DNA of 28,038 nucleotides, from positions 1 to 28,038 of the forward strand of contig JBBDXI010000049.1 in assembly GCA_040902425.1 (NCBI GenBank), read 5' to 3'. The stretch's first letter is position 1; each line of letters starts with the position of its first letter. This stretch comes from JBBDXI01 sp040902425. GTDB lineage: Bacteria > Planctomycetota > Phycisphaerae > Phycisphaerales > UBA1924. Of this stretch, positions 8,578-14,561 are shown piece by piece. The notes below the pieces were generated by a model. The model was not told where the DNA came from and did no database searches. It saw nothing but the letters and a program-made list of their open reading frames with translations. A program made the translations under genes and the position numbers.

Positions 8578-8606
8578 TTGAAGTACGGACCCGGGGGACG
8601 TATGTT
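8578..8606 (+). promoter_or_regulatory. Candidate promoter of the divergent ABC-2 permease gene
   Basis: TTGAAG (8578-8583) and TATGTT (8601-8606) are separated by exactly 17 bases, each matching four of six consensus bases. Transcription would start near 8613, about 97 nt before the GTG at 8710. The presumed leader contains GGCCCCCCG (8609-8617) and its complement CGGGGGGCC (8661-8669), able to form a nine-base stem with a 43-nt loop. Confidence 0.45.
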
Positions 8607-8709
8607 CGGGCCCCCCGGAAAAGTCGCGGGCCGCGTTCGGAGCCCCGGCGGCGGGCCCCACGGGGGGCCGCGACGGGACTGTTTTTCTGACCCTGGGACA
8701 CCCCCCCGC

Positions 8710-10062
8710 GTGCGACTGCAGATCCTCACCATCGCCCGGAACACGTTTGTCGAGAGCATCCGGCAGCCGGTCGTCTTTGCGCTGGTGATGGCGTGCGGGC
8801 TGCTGGTGCTGCTGAGCACCTGGAGCACGGGGTTCGCGATGGGGTACACCGACACGTCGGAGGTGTCGGGGGATGACAAGCTGCTGCTCGACATCGGGCT
8901 GGCGACGGTGTTTGTCTGCGGGATGCTGCTGTCGGCGTTCATCGCGACGGCGGCGGTGTCGCGGGAGATCGAGAACAAGACGGTGCTGACGGTGGTCAGC
9001 AAGCCGGTGTCGCGCCCGGCGGTGGTGGTCGGGAAGTACCTGGGGGTGGCGGGGGCGATCGTGCTGGCGCTGGTGCCGATGCTGCTGTTCCTGCTCATCG
9101 GGATCCGGCACGGCGTGATGAGCACCGCCGCCGACGACCTGGACCAGCCGGTTTTCCTCTTCCTGGGCCTGGCGGTGGGCGGGGCGCTGCTGATCGCGGC
9201 GTGGACGAACTTCTTCTACGGGAGCTACTTCTCGCAGACCTTCCTGGTGGTGCTGGCGCCGGCGCTGCTGGTCGCGTACCTGCTGCTGCTGGTGATCGGG
9301 AAGAAGTGGCATCTGCAGCCGCCGATGGCGGGCTTCAAGCCGCAGATCACGATCGCCTGCGGGGCGCTGACGATGGCGGTGCTGGTGCTGACGGCGGTGG
9401 CGGTGGCGGTCTCGACGCGGCTGGGGCAGGTGATGACGATCGTGGTGTGCGCGGGGGTGTTCGTGTTCGGGCTGCTGAGCAACCACTTCCTCGGTCGTCA
9501 CGCCTTCGAGAACCGGCCGCTGGGGATCGTGCTGGGGGTCACGCTCAAGGAGACGCTCGACTCGGACCTGTCGCCGGGGCAGACGCTGACGGTGACGCTC
9601 CGCAACGAGCCCAAGCAGACGGTGCGCCCGGGGGACCCGTTCTACTGGGGGCCGAGCCCCAGCGGGTACCCGATGTCGGTGTCGGCGTACCCGCGCTTCA
9701 CGGGCGACGCGGCGAGCTCGGCGGATGCGCTGGGGAGCGGGACGCCGCCGGGGATGGTCATCACCTCGGCCCGCGGGCGGACGCTGGAGGTCCGGCGGGT
9801 GGGCACGGGCGAGCTGCGGGCGTCGCGGGGGCCGGCGGCGGGGGACTACATGTTCGTCGAGCCGACGCGGATCAACCCGCTGGCGCTGGCGGCGTGGGCG
9901 GTGGTCCCGAACATGCACTACTTCTGGCTGGTGGATGCGATCACGCAGAACCAGTACATCCCGCCGGGGCACATGGGGCTGGTGGCGGCGTACGCGCTTG
10001 CCCAGATCATCGGGTTCGTGTGCCTGGGGGTGGTCCTGTTCCAGACGCGGGATGTGGGGTAG
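8710..10062 (+). CDS. ABC-2 type transporter permease (stand-alone)
   Basis: The product is 450 aa, from GTG 8710 (VRLQILTIARNTFVESIRQP). I prefer this start because ABC-2 permeases typically open with such a segment and the upstream in-frame sequence is low-complexity. There is no clear SD sequence. TM segments lie at about 20-40, 60-82, 112-132, 148-168, 175-196, 215-235 and 240-257. A hydrophilic, presumably extracytoplasmic domain covers about 265-388, and final TM segments are at about 390-405 and 422-446. EIENKTVLTVVSKPVSRPAV (86-105) followed by VVGKYLG is the ABC-2/NosY coupling motif and is very similar to the one in the permease of the opposite operon. No ATPase gene is adjacent on this strand, so it may use the ATPase at 2327-3592 or one encoded elsewhere. 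Substrate unknown. Confidence 0.85.
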   Translation: MRLQILTIARNTFVESIRQPVVFALVMACGLLVLLSTWSTGFAMGYTDTSEVSGDDKLLLDIGLATVFVCGMLLSAFIATAAVSREIENKTVLTVVSKPVSRPAVVVGKYLGVAGAIVLALVPMLLFLLIGIRHGVMSTAADDLDQPVFLFLGLAVGGALLIAAWTNFFYGSYFSQTFLVVLAPALLVAYLLLLVIGKKWHLQPPMAGFKPQITIACGALTMAVLVLTAVAVAVSTRLGQVMTIVVCAGVFVFGLLSNHFLGRHAFENRPLGIVLGVTLKETLDSDLSPGQTLTVTLRNEPKQTVRPGDPFYWGPSPSGYPMSVSAYPRFTGDAASSADALGSGTPPGMVITSARGRTLEVRRVGTGELRASRGPAAGDYMFVEPTRINPLALAAWAVVPNMHYFWLVDAITQNQYIPPGHMGLVAAYALAQIIGFVCLGVVLFQTRDVG

Positions 10063-10079
10063 GGGGCGCGGGCGGGGGG

Positions 10080-10108
10080 TTGGCCGGCGCGCGCGATCTT
10101 GCTACTGT
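10080..10108 (+). promoter_or_regulatory. Candidate promoter of the small membrane protein gene
   Basis: An extended -10 element, TGC-TACTGT (10100-10108), lies 17 bases after TTGGCC (10080-10085). Transcription would start near 10115, about 35 nt before the ATG at 10151. The match to consensus is modest. Confidence 0.35.
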
Positions 10109-10150
10109 TAGGCTTCTGGCGTCTCCTCCGAATCTCCAAGGGAAGCAGCG

Positions 10151-10471
10151 ATGTCCACGCCCACGCACCAGCGCAGAAGCCTCCTCGACCAGGCGGGGAT
10201 TTCCGACCAGCCGCCCTCCGGCAAGGGCAAGCCCTCATCGGGGGGCAAGGGGGGCAAGATCCAGGGCGACACGATCAAGCTCGCGGCGGCGCTGACGCTG
10301 TTCGTGGTCGCGGCGGTGCTGATCGCGTGGTACGCGGAGTTGTTTTCCTTCACCAGCGCGCCCCCGCCGCCGCCGCCGACGCAGGAAGAGGTGCAGGCCC
10401 TCGACCAGCGGACCAAGGAGATCCAGACGCTCCAGCAGCAGGGGAAGGTCGAGAGCGCGGGCTCGCAGTAA
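10151..10471 (+). CDS. Small single-pass membrane protein with polyproline and coiled-coil tail
   Basis: The product is 106 aa. A Gly/Lys/Ser-rich cytoplasmic N-terminus (1-40) contains KGKPSSGGKGGKIQ. One TM helix, about 45-64 (LAAALTLFVVAAVLIAWYAE), is followed by six consecutive prolines (about 74-79) and a short charged helix, QEEVQALDQRTKEIQTLQQQ, likely a coiled coil. The ATG is preceded by AAGGGAAG, a weak SD. It stands alone between the ABC-2 permease and a convergent glycosyltransferase. I do not recognise the family. A basic N-terminus plus one TM fits an inner-membrane protein with its C-terminus outside. Function unknown; the gene is likely real because codon pattern and start context are good. 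Confidence 0.65.
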   Translation: MSTPTHQRRSLLDQAGISDQPPSGKGKPSSGGKGGKIQGDTIKLAAALTLFVVAAVLIAWYAELFSFTSAPPPPPPTQEEVQALDQRTKEIQTLQQQGKVESAGSQ

Positions 10472-10517
10472 AGCCTCGTCCGACGCGGAGCGGTCGCGCC
10501 GGGGCGCCGTCACTCGG

Positions 10518-11948
10518 TCAGGCGTGCGCCGGCCGGCGCGGGCGGGCGTGCTCCTCGATGGCCCTCGAATAGACGCGGACGCACTTCTCCCCGGCCCCGT
10601 CCCAGGTGAGCCTGCGGACCTCGAACGTCCCGTGGGTGCGGAGCGTCTGCGAGAGGGGCGGGTGTCGCAGGACGGCGATGATCTTGTTGGCCATCTCGTC
10701 CACATCCCAGAAATCCACCTTCAAGACGTGCGTCAGCACTTCGCTCACGCCCGACTGCTTGGAGATGATGACCGGGACGTCGTGCTGGATGGCCTCGAGG
10801 GCGGCGATCCCGAAGGGCTCCGAGACGCTGGGCATCACGTAGCAGTCGGCCATCTGGAAGATGCGCTGGACATCCCGCCCCCGCAGGAAGCCGGTGAAGA
10901 GGACCTTCTGGCCGATGCCCATGCGGGCGGCCTGCTCGATCATGCCGCGGGCCATGTCGCCGGATCCGGCGACGACGAACTTGACGTTCTCGACCTTCTC
11001 CAGGACGCGCTTGGCGGCGGCGATGAAGTACTCCGGCCCCTTCTGCATGGTGATGCGCCCGAGGAAGAGAACGATCTTGTCCCGGCTCTCGATGGCGGCG
11101 CCGGGGGGCGGCTGGGCGTCGCCGTTCTCGACGCCGTTGTAGACGACATCCACCTTGGAGGGCGGGACGCCGTAGCGGCTGACGCAGATGCCCTTGGTGT
11201 ACTCCGAGACGGCGATGACGCGGTCGGCGGCGTGCATCCCGCGGCGCTCGATCGAGTACAGGGCCTGGTTGACGTTGTCGCCCGAGCGGTCGAACTCGGT
11301 GGAGTGGACGTGGACGATCAGGGGCCGGCCCGTGACCCGGGAGAGGGCGATGCCGGCGGGGTAGGTCAGCCAGTCGTGGGCGTGGATGACCTCGAAGGGC
11401 TCGGTCCGGGCGAGGGAGACGACCAGCCGGGCGTAGCGATCCGCGTCGCCGAGCAGGTCGCCGGAATAGGCGGCGCTGTCGCGCTGGACCGGGACCATGG
11501 CGACGGCCGCGGCGCGGCCGGCGCCGCCGCGCTCGACGCGGATCAGCGTGGAGGCGGGCGCCCCGGGCTGGGCGGGCGAGCCGCCGAGCGGGGCGTTCTC
11601 GGGGGAAAGGTCGGCGGTGGCCTCGTCGGTGCCTAGGGGGGGCGGCTCGTTGAAGCCGGGGTAAGGGCTGGAGAAGGTGCTGGGTACTGCCCGGAAGCTG
11701 ACGTGCTGGAACCCGAGGGCGGGGGAGCCGGCGGGGAACTCGACCGTCTCGGTCGCGGCGAGGCCGGGCACACCGCCGGGGGCGGGGGAAAGAGCTTGGG
11801 AAGCGGGGCCGCGCTCGAAGGGGCGCGGCAGCATGAAGAGCACGCTGTGGCCGAGGCGGTCGAGGGACCTGGTCAGGCCGTAGCAGGCGACGCCCAGGCC
11901 GCCGGCGATGTACGGGGGAAACTCCCAGCCGAGCATGAGGATCCGCAT
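10518..11948 (-). CDS. Glycosyltransferase family 4 (glycogen-synthase-like)
   Basis: The product is 476 aa from ATG 11948. The frame is open upstream, but MRILMLGWEFPPYIAGGLGV is the typical N-terminus of GT4/GT5 enzymes, so the longer start is rejected. It should be a cytoplasmic GT-B enzyme transferring sugar from a nucleotide donor. HAHDWLTYPAGIAL (189-202) and HVHSTEFDRSG (213-223) belong to the acceptor domain. The donor domain has LFLGRITMQKG (294-304; R298 and K303 are the expected phosphate contacts) and the E-x7-E motif SEPFGIAALE (376-385; E377 and E385). Residues about 85-165 are a low-complexity Pro/Ala/Gly-rich insertion inside the N-terminal Rossmann domain, unusual for this family. 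Product sugar and polymer cannot be told; glycogen, trehalose-type or cell-surface glycans are all possible. Confidence 0.9.
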   Translation of the reverse strand: MRILMLGWEFPPYIAGGLGVACYGLTRSLDRLGHSVLFMLPRPFERGPASQALSPAPGGVPGLAATETVEFPAGSPALGFQHVSFRAVPSTFSSPYPGFNEPPPLGTDEATADLSPENAPLGGSPAQPGAPASTLIRVERGGAGRAAAVAMVPVQRDSAAYSGDLLGDADRYARLVVSLARTEPFEVIHAHDWLTYPAGIALSRVTGRPLIVHVHSTEFDRSGDNVNQALYSIERRGMHAADRVIAVSEYTKGICVSRYGVPPSKVDVVYNGVENGDAQPPPGAAIESRDKIVLFLGRITMQKGPEYFIAAAKRVLEKVENVKFVVAGSGDMARGMIEQAARMGIGQKVLFTGFLRGRDVQRIFQMADCYVMPSVSEPFGIAALEAIQHDVPVIISKQSGVSEVLTHVLKVDFWDVDEMANKIIAVLRHPPLSQTLRTHGTFEVRRLTWDGAGEKCVRVYSRAIEEHARPRRPAHA

Positions 11949-12022
11949 CGCATCCCCCGAGCACGTGGTGGTGCAGGCCAGGGGCCTGCCGGCGGGCTGA
12001 CAGTCCCGCCCCACCGGGACGA

Positions 12023-12475
12023 TCAATCGCCGGACCCCGCTTCCATGTCGCCCAGGCGACGGAAGCACGCCTCGTACGCCAGGAGGAAGGCGGCGGCGGT
12101 GGCGGCGTCGCGTTGGGGGAGGGGTGTCCGGAAGGTGAAGAGCAGGTCGTCGGAGCGGAAGTGCTCGACCACCGGGTGGTGGCCGGTGAGGCCGAGCTCC
12201 ACGAGTTCCTCCTCGATGAGGTCCTCGACCTTGTCGCCGGTGTGGAGCAGGTCGGTCTCGATGGACCCGCTGAGCCAGCGGTCGGCCATGACCAGCGCGA
12301 CCCAGAGGCGCCCGCCATCCTCGAAGATTCGGTACGAGGCGGGGCTGGCGGAGGCCCGGGCGTGGCAGACCAGCCGGCCGCTCTTGATGCCGATGGCGCC
12401 GAAGGCGCCCGAGGCCTCGGCCCGCGATCTCGCATCATCCAGGATGGCGGCCAATGACGGCCCGGCGGTGCTCAT
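12023..12475 (-). CDS. Hypothetical protein, possible YbjN/T3SS-chaperone-like fold
   Basis: The product is 150 aa, with no signal peptide and no TM. The start at ATG 12475 has GGGAGGT ten bases upstream, clearly better than the in-frame start further up, whose sequence is Arg/Ala-rich and unstructured. An N-terminal helix (PSLAAILDDARSRAEASGA) is followed by beta-like segments (YRIFEDGGRLWVALVMADRW, SIETDLLHTG), an acidic helix (VEDLIEEELVELG) and a C-terminal helix (AAAFLLAYEACFRRLGDMEA). This helix-strand-helix order resembles the YbjN/CesT chaperone-like fold, but similarity is by pattern only. It lies 74 bp upstream of the glycosyltransferase gene on the same strand and may be co-transcribed with it. 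Function unknown. Confidence 0.72.
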   Translation of the reverse strand: MSTAGPSLAAILDDARSRAEASGAFGAIGIKSGRLVCHARASASPASYRIFEDGGRLWVALVMADRWLSGSIETDLLHTGDKVEDLIEEELVELGLTGHHPVVEHFRSDDLLFTFRTPLPQRDAATAAAFLLAYEACFRRLGDMEAGSGD

Positions 12476-12661
12476 GGGCACGCGCGACCTCCCTCTTTCG
12501 GCGGTGTGAACCCGAACGGCGAGAACGATAGCCGCGGGCGGGGTGAAAGCATGCTTCATCCGCGGCCGGCGCGCGGGGAAGCGCCCGGCGGCGCGCCGGC
12601 CGGCCGCGGCGGGCCGACTCGGCCGAGAGCGCACCCTCGTGGAAGCCGCGGGTTCCGCTTG

Positions 12662-12667
12662 TATACT
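12662..12667 (+). promoter_or_regulatory. -10 element of the tRNA-Leu gene (candidate)
   Basis: TATACT matches TATAAT in five of six bases and stands out in this GC-rich stretch. Transcription would begin near 12674, leaving a short 5' leader before the tRNA at 12698. No good -35 is seen 16-18 bases upstream (best is GTGGAA). Confidence 0.5.
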
Positions 12668-12697
12668 TCTCTCCCCCCCACCCCGCGGGGAACCACT

Positions 12698-12781
12698 GCC
12701 CAGGTGGCGAAATTGGCAGACGCACTACCTTGAGGTGGTAGCGCCCGCAAGGGCATGGAGGTTCAAATCCTCTCCTGGGCA
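12698..12781 (+). tRNA. tRNA-Leu (anticodon GAG)
   Basis: The acceptor arms GCCCAGG (12698-12704) and CCTGGGC (12774-12780) pair perfectly, and A at 12781 is the discriminator. The anticodon stem CTACC/GGTAG encloses the loop TTGAGGT, giving anticodon GAG. The long variable arm GCCC-GCAA-GGGC is the mark of a class II tRNA. The T arm GGAGG-TTCAAAT-CCTCT closes the fold, with one G-U pair. It is 84 nt long, as expected for tRNA-Leu. CCA is not encoded and must be added after transcription. It reads CUC and CUU codons. Confidence 0.96.
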
Positions 12782-12793
12782 CTTTGACGCTTG

Positions 12794-12815
12794 GCGGAAC
12801 CCCGCCGGGTTCTGC
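12794..12815 (+). terminator. Hairpin downstream of tRNA-Leu
   Basis: GCGGAACCC and GGGTTCTGC form a nine-base stem (one G-U pair) around the loop CGCC, beginning 12 nt after the tRNA. It is well placed to end transcription or to guide 3' processing. There is no run of T after it, so it is not a classical intrinsic terminator. Confidence 0.5.
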
Positions 12816-12835
12816 GCATCTGCCTGGCGTACCGC

Positions 12836-12865
12836 TTGACGCCGCGGGGCCGTCTGCGGTCTACT
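12836..12865 (+). promoter_or_regulatory. Candidate promoter of the cytochrome-like protein gene
   Basis: TTGACG (12836-12841) matches the -35 consensus in five of six bases. TCTACT (12860-12865) is a weak -10 after 18 bases. Transcription would start near 12872, about 75 nt before the ATG at 12946. The -35 is good, the -10 poor. Confidence 0.3.
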
Positions 12866-12945
12866 GCGGGTCACCCGATTTCGCCCGGCTAAGCAGGCTG
12901 GGCGGCCCCATCCGCGGTCGCGGCCGCGGCGTATGGACACCGTGA

Positions 12946-14385
12946 ATGAGCTCAGAAGCCTCCAATCGGGCTCGCCCCCGGAGCTGCGCTCGTGCGCGAA
13001 GGTCGGTTTGGGTGTGCGTGTGCCTGGTAGCACCGGGTGTGGCGCTGGCGGTCCAGGATTCTCCGCCGCCGGTCACGCCGCCGGGGCAGCCCCAGCCCAC
13101 CGAACCCCAGCCGGTCGAACCGCAGCCGGACCCGCAGCCCTCCCCGGAGCCGCCGCCGGCCCCAACCGCGCCGACCGGCCAGGCCCCGGGCGCCGAGCCC
13201 GCCCCCCCCCCACCGCCGTCCCCGGCGCCCGTGGCCCCGCCGGAATCGGAGATCGGGCGGGAGACGGTGGTGATCCTGAAGGACGGGCGGCGGTTCAGCG
13301 GCGAACTGGTCGCCCGCTCGGCGGACCGGGTCACGCTGCGGATCGCCGGGATCGACACGCCGTTCGCGATGACCATCGTGGAGCGGGTGGATGTCCTGCC
13401 GCCGGTGCTGGAGCGCTACCGGATCATGCGGGCGGCGATCGACGACACCGACGCGGAGCGGCGGGTGCTGCTGGTGGAGTGGCTGCGGGCGCGGCAGCAG
13501 TGGGACCTGGCGGTCGCCGAGCTGGACGACATCCTGGCGCAGCACCCGGACAACGCCGATGCGCGGAAGCTCAAGCTGCTGATCGAGGCGCAGCGGGCGC
13601 TGGGGAAGCGCCCGGCGCCGCAGAACGTGCTCCCCGGGGCCCGCATCCCGGGCCCGATCCCGGACTTCCCGCTCCTCCCCGACCATGACATCAACCTCAT
13701 CAAGGTCTACGAGGTGGACCTGACCGACCCGCCGCGGATGGTCATCGACCGGGCCACCGTGACGCGGCTGCTGGATGAGCACATCGCCGACGAGCGGGTG
13801 CCGCGGACGCCGGCGGAGCGGGAGGCGCTGTACCGGGCGAGCCCGGCCCGGGTCCTCGACCTGATGTTCAAGGTCCAGGCGCGGGACCTCTACGGCCACG
13901 TGAGGGTGCTCGACCAGCCCCGCCCGATGCGGCTGTTCCGCGACAACGTCCACCGGACGCTGGTGGCGAACTACTGCGCCACCACCCGCTGCCACGGCGG
14001 GGAGGAGGCCGGGCGGCTGAAGCTGGCGGCCGTGCGCCCGAACTCCGAGCCGACGGTCTACACGAACTTCCTGATCCTCGAGCGCTACCGGCTGCCGGAC
14101 GGGTCGGCGATGATCGACTACGACAACCCGGCGAAGAGCATCCTGCTGCAGTTCGCCCTGCCGCGGGAGGCCGCGGAGGTGGACCACCCGATCGTCCCCG
14201 GGCACGCGGGGCGGGGGGACCTGTGGCGCCCGTTCTTCCGGAGCACGGATGACGGGCGGTACAAGGACGCCGTGGAGTGGATGCGGTCGATGTACCGGCC
14301 CCGGCCGCAGTACCCGATCGACTTCCGGGGCCCGGGGCAGGAGCCAGTGGTGCCCAAGCCCGGAGAGCCCCCGGTGGAGCGGTAG
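12946..14385 (+). CDS. Secreted Pro-rich protein with cytochrome c-like C-terminal domain (CX4CH)
   Basis: The product is 479 aa. An Arg-rich n-region and hydrophobic core (RRSVWVCVCLVAPGVALA, about 18-35) form a signal peptide. A Pro-rich linker covers about 37-104. A small beta domain follows (ETVVILKDGRRFSGELVARS, 106-125), then a helical region (about 148-220) and a linker. The C-terminal region contains NYCATTRCHGGEEAGRLKL, with C344, C349 and H350: a CX4CH motif. Planctomycete cytochrome c domains have CxxCH in the same setting (CHG..., then R-L-x-L), and the later pattern of a Ser/Leu stretch, a His-Pro and an Arg/Trp-rich end also resembles them. CX4CH is known to bind haem c in some multihaem cytochromes. 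Haem binding here is therefore possible but unproven. The start has no SD; signal-peptide logic supports it. Confidence 0.82.
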   Translation: MSSEASNRARPRSCARARRSVWVCVCLVAPGVALAVQDSPPPVTPPGQPQPTEPQPVEPQPDPQPSPEPPPAPTAPTGQAPGAEPAPPPPPSPAPVAPPESEIGRETVVILKDGRRFSGELVARSADRVTLRIAGIDTPFAMTIVERVDVLPPVLERYRIMRAAIDDTDAERRVLLVEWLRARQQWDLAVAELDDILAQHPDNADARKLKLLIEAQRALGKRPAPQNVLPGARIPGPIPDFPLLPDHDINLIKVYEVDLTDPPRMVIDRATVTRLLDEHIADERVPRTPAEREALYRASPARVLDLMFKVQARDLYGHVRVLDQPRPMRLFRDNVHRTLVANYCATTRCHGGEEAGRLKLAAVRPNSEPTVYTNFLILERYRLPDGSAMIDYDNPAKSILLQFALPREAAEVDHPIVPGHAGRGDLWRPFFRSTDDGRYKDAVEWMRSMYRPRPQYPIDFRGPGQEPVVPKPGEPPVER

Positions 14386-14401
14386 GCCCTCTCGGGCGGG
14401 G

Positions 14402-14421
14402 CCCCCCACCGCCAGCGGGGG
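14402..14421 (+). terminator. Possible hairpin after the cytochrome-like gene
   Basis: CCCCC (14403-14407) and GGGGG (14417-14421) can pair with a nine-base loop, 17 bases after the stop codon. There is no T run. In such C/G-rich DNA this may be chance. Confidence 0.25.
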
Positions 14422-14436
14422 AACCGGGGCCCGTTT

Positions 14437-14475
14437 GGCCGCGAAACCGTTGCGCTAGCGCGGGTTGGGGCGGCC
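14437..14475. repeat. Nested palindromic intergenic element with core GCGCTAGCGC (copy 1)
   Basis: The perfect 10-bp palindrome GCGCTAGCGC (14452-14461) is flanked by AACC/GGTT (14445-14448, 14463-14466) and by GGCCGC/GCGGCC (14437-14442, 14470-14475). The same core recurs at 19506-19515, also between genes and inside a larger inverted repeat. It may be a short interspersed palindromic (REP-like) element or a protein-binding site; it abuts the presumed promoter of the lipoprotein gene. Confidence 0.5.
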
Positions 14476-14477
14476 CA

Positions 14478-14486
14478 TGCTAAAGT
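14478..14486 (+). promoter_or_regulatory. Extended -10 element of the lipoprotein gene (candidate)
   Basis: TGC-TAAAGT has the TGn extension plus four of six bases of TATAAT. Transcription would start near 14493, about 70 nt before the ATG at 14562. I see no -35 at standard spacing, which fits an extended -10 promoter. Confidence 0.4.
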
Positions 14487-14561
14487 GCCCGGCCCCAGGC
14501 CGACCGGGCCCTAACCCCCCGGCGCTGCCCGGAAGCCCACTCATCTACGGAGTTGCTTGAT

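Larger units (their letters stand above)
8268..8709. other. Divergent intergenic region, 442 bp, no gene seen
   Basis: This is the longest gap in the window. It separates the leftward SPFH-ABC operon from the rightward ABC-2 permease. It holds a promoter candidate for each direction and GC-rich stems in both presumed leaders. Open frames crossing it have runs of Gly, Pro, Arg and Ala with no domain pattern, so I do not call them genes. Confidence 0.7.

Noticed and set aside
8282..8669. GGCCCCCCG repeated at 8282 and 8609 with an inverted copy at 8661, as a possible operator
   Set aside because: The same 9-mer also occurs inside a gene near 25189, so it is probably a result of composition.
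8264..8701. Minus-strand open frame of 145 codons in the divergent gap
   Set aside because: Gly/Arg/Pro/Ala runs with no fold pattern, and it would overlap both promoter candidates.
12543..12839. Open frame on the plus strand running through the tRNA (contains RWRNWQTHYLEVV)
   Set aside because: It is the conceptual translation of tRNA-Leu and its flanks, a well-known false gene in databases.
12698..12945. tRNA-Leu as an integration site of a genomic island
   Set aside because: I see no integrase, no repeat of the tRNA end and no change in composition downstream.
12725..13033. Minus-strand open frames (also 12435-12782) containing CPGEDLNLHALAGATTS and similar
   Set aside because: They are the antisense translation of the tRNA gene, again a common false call.
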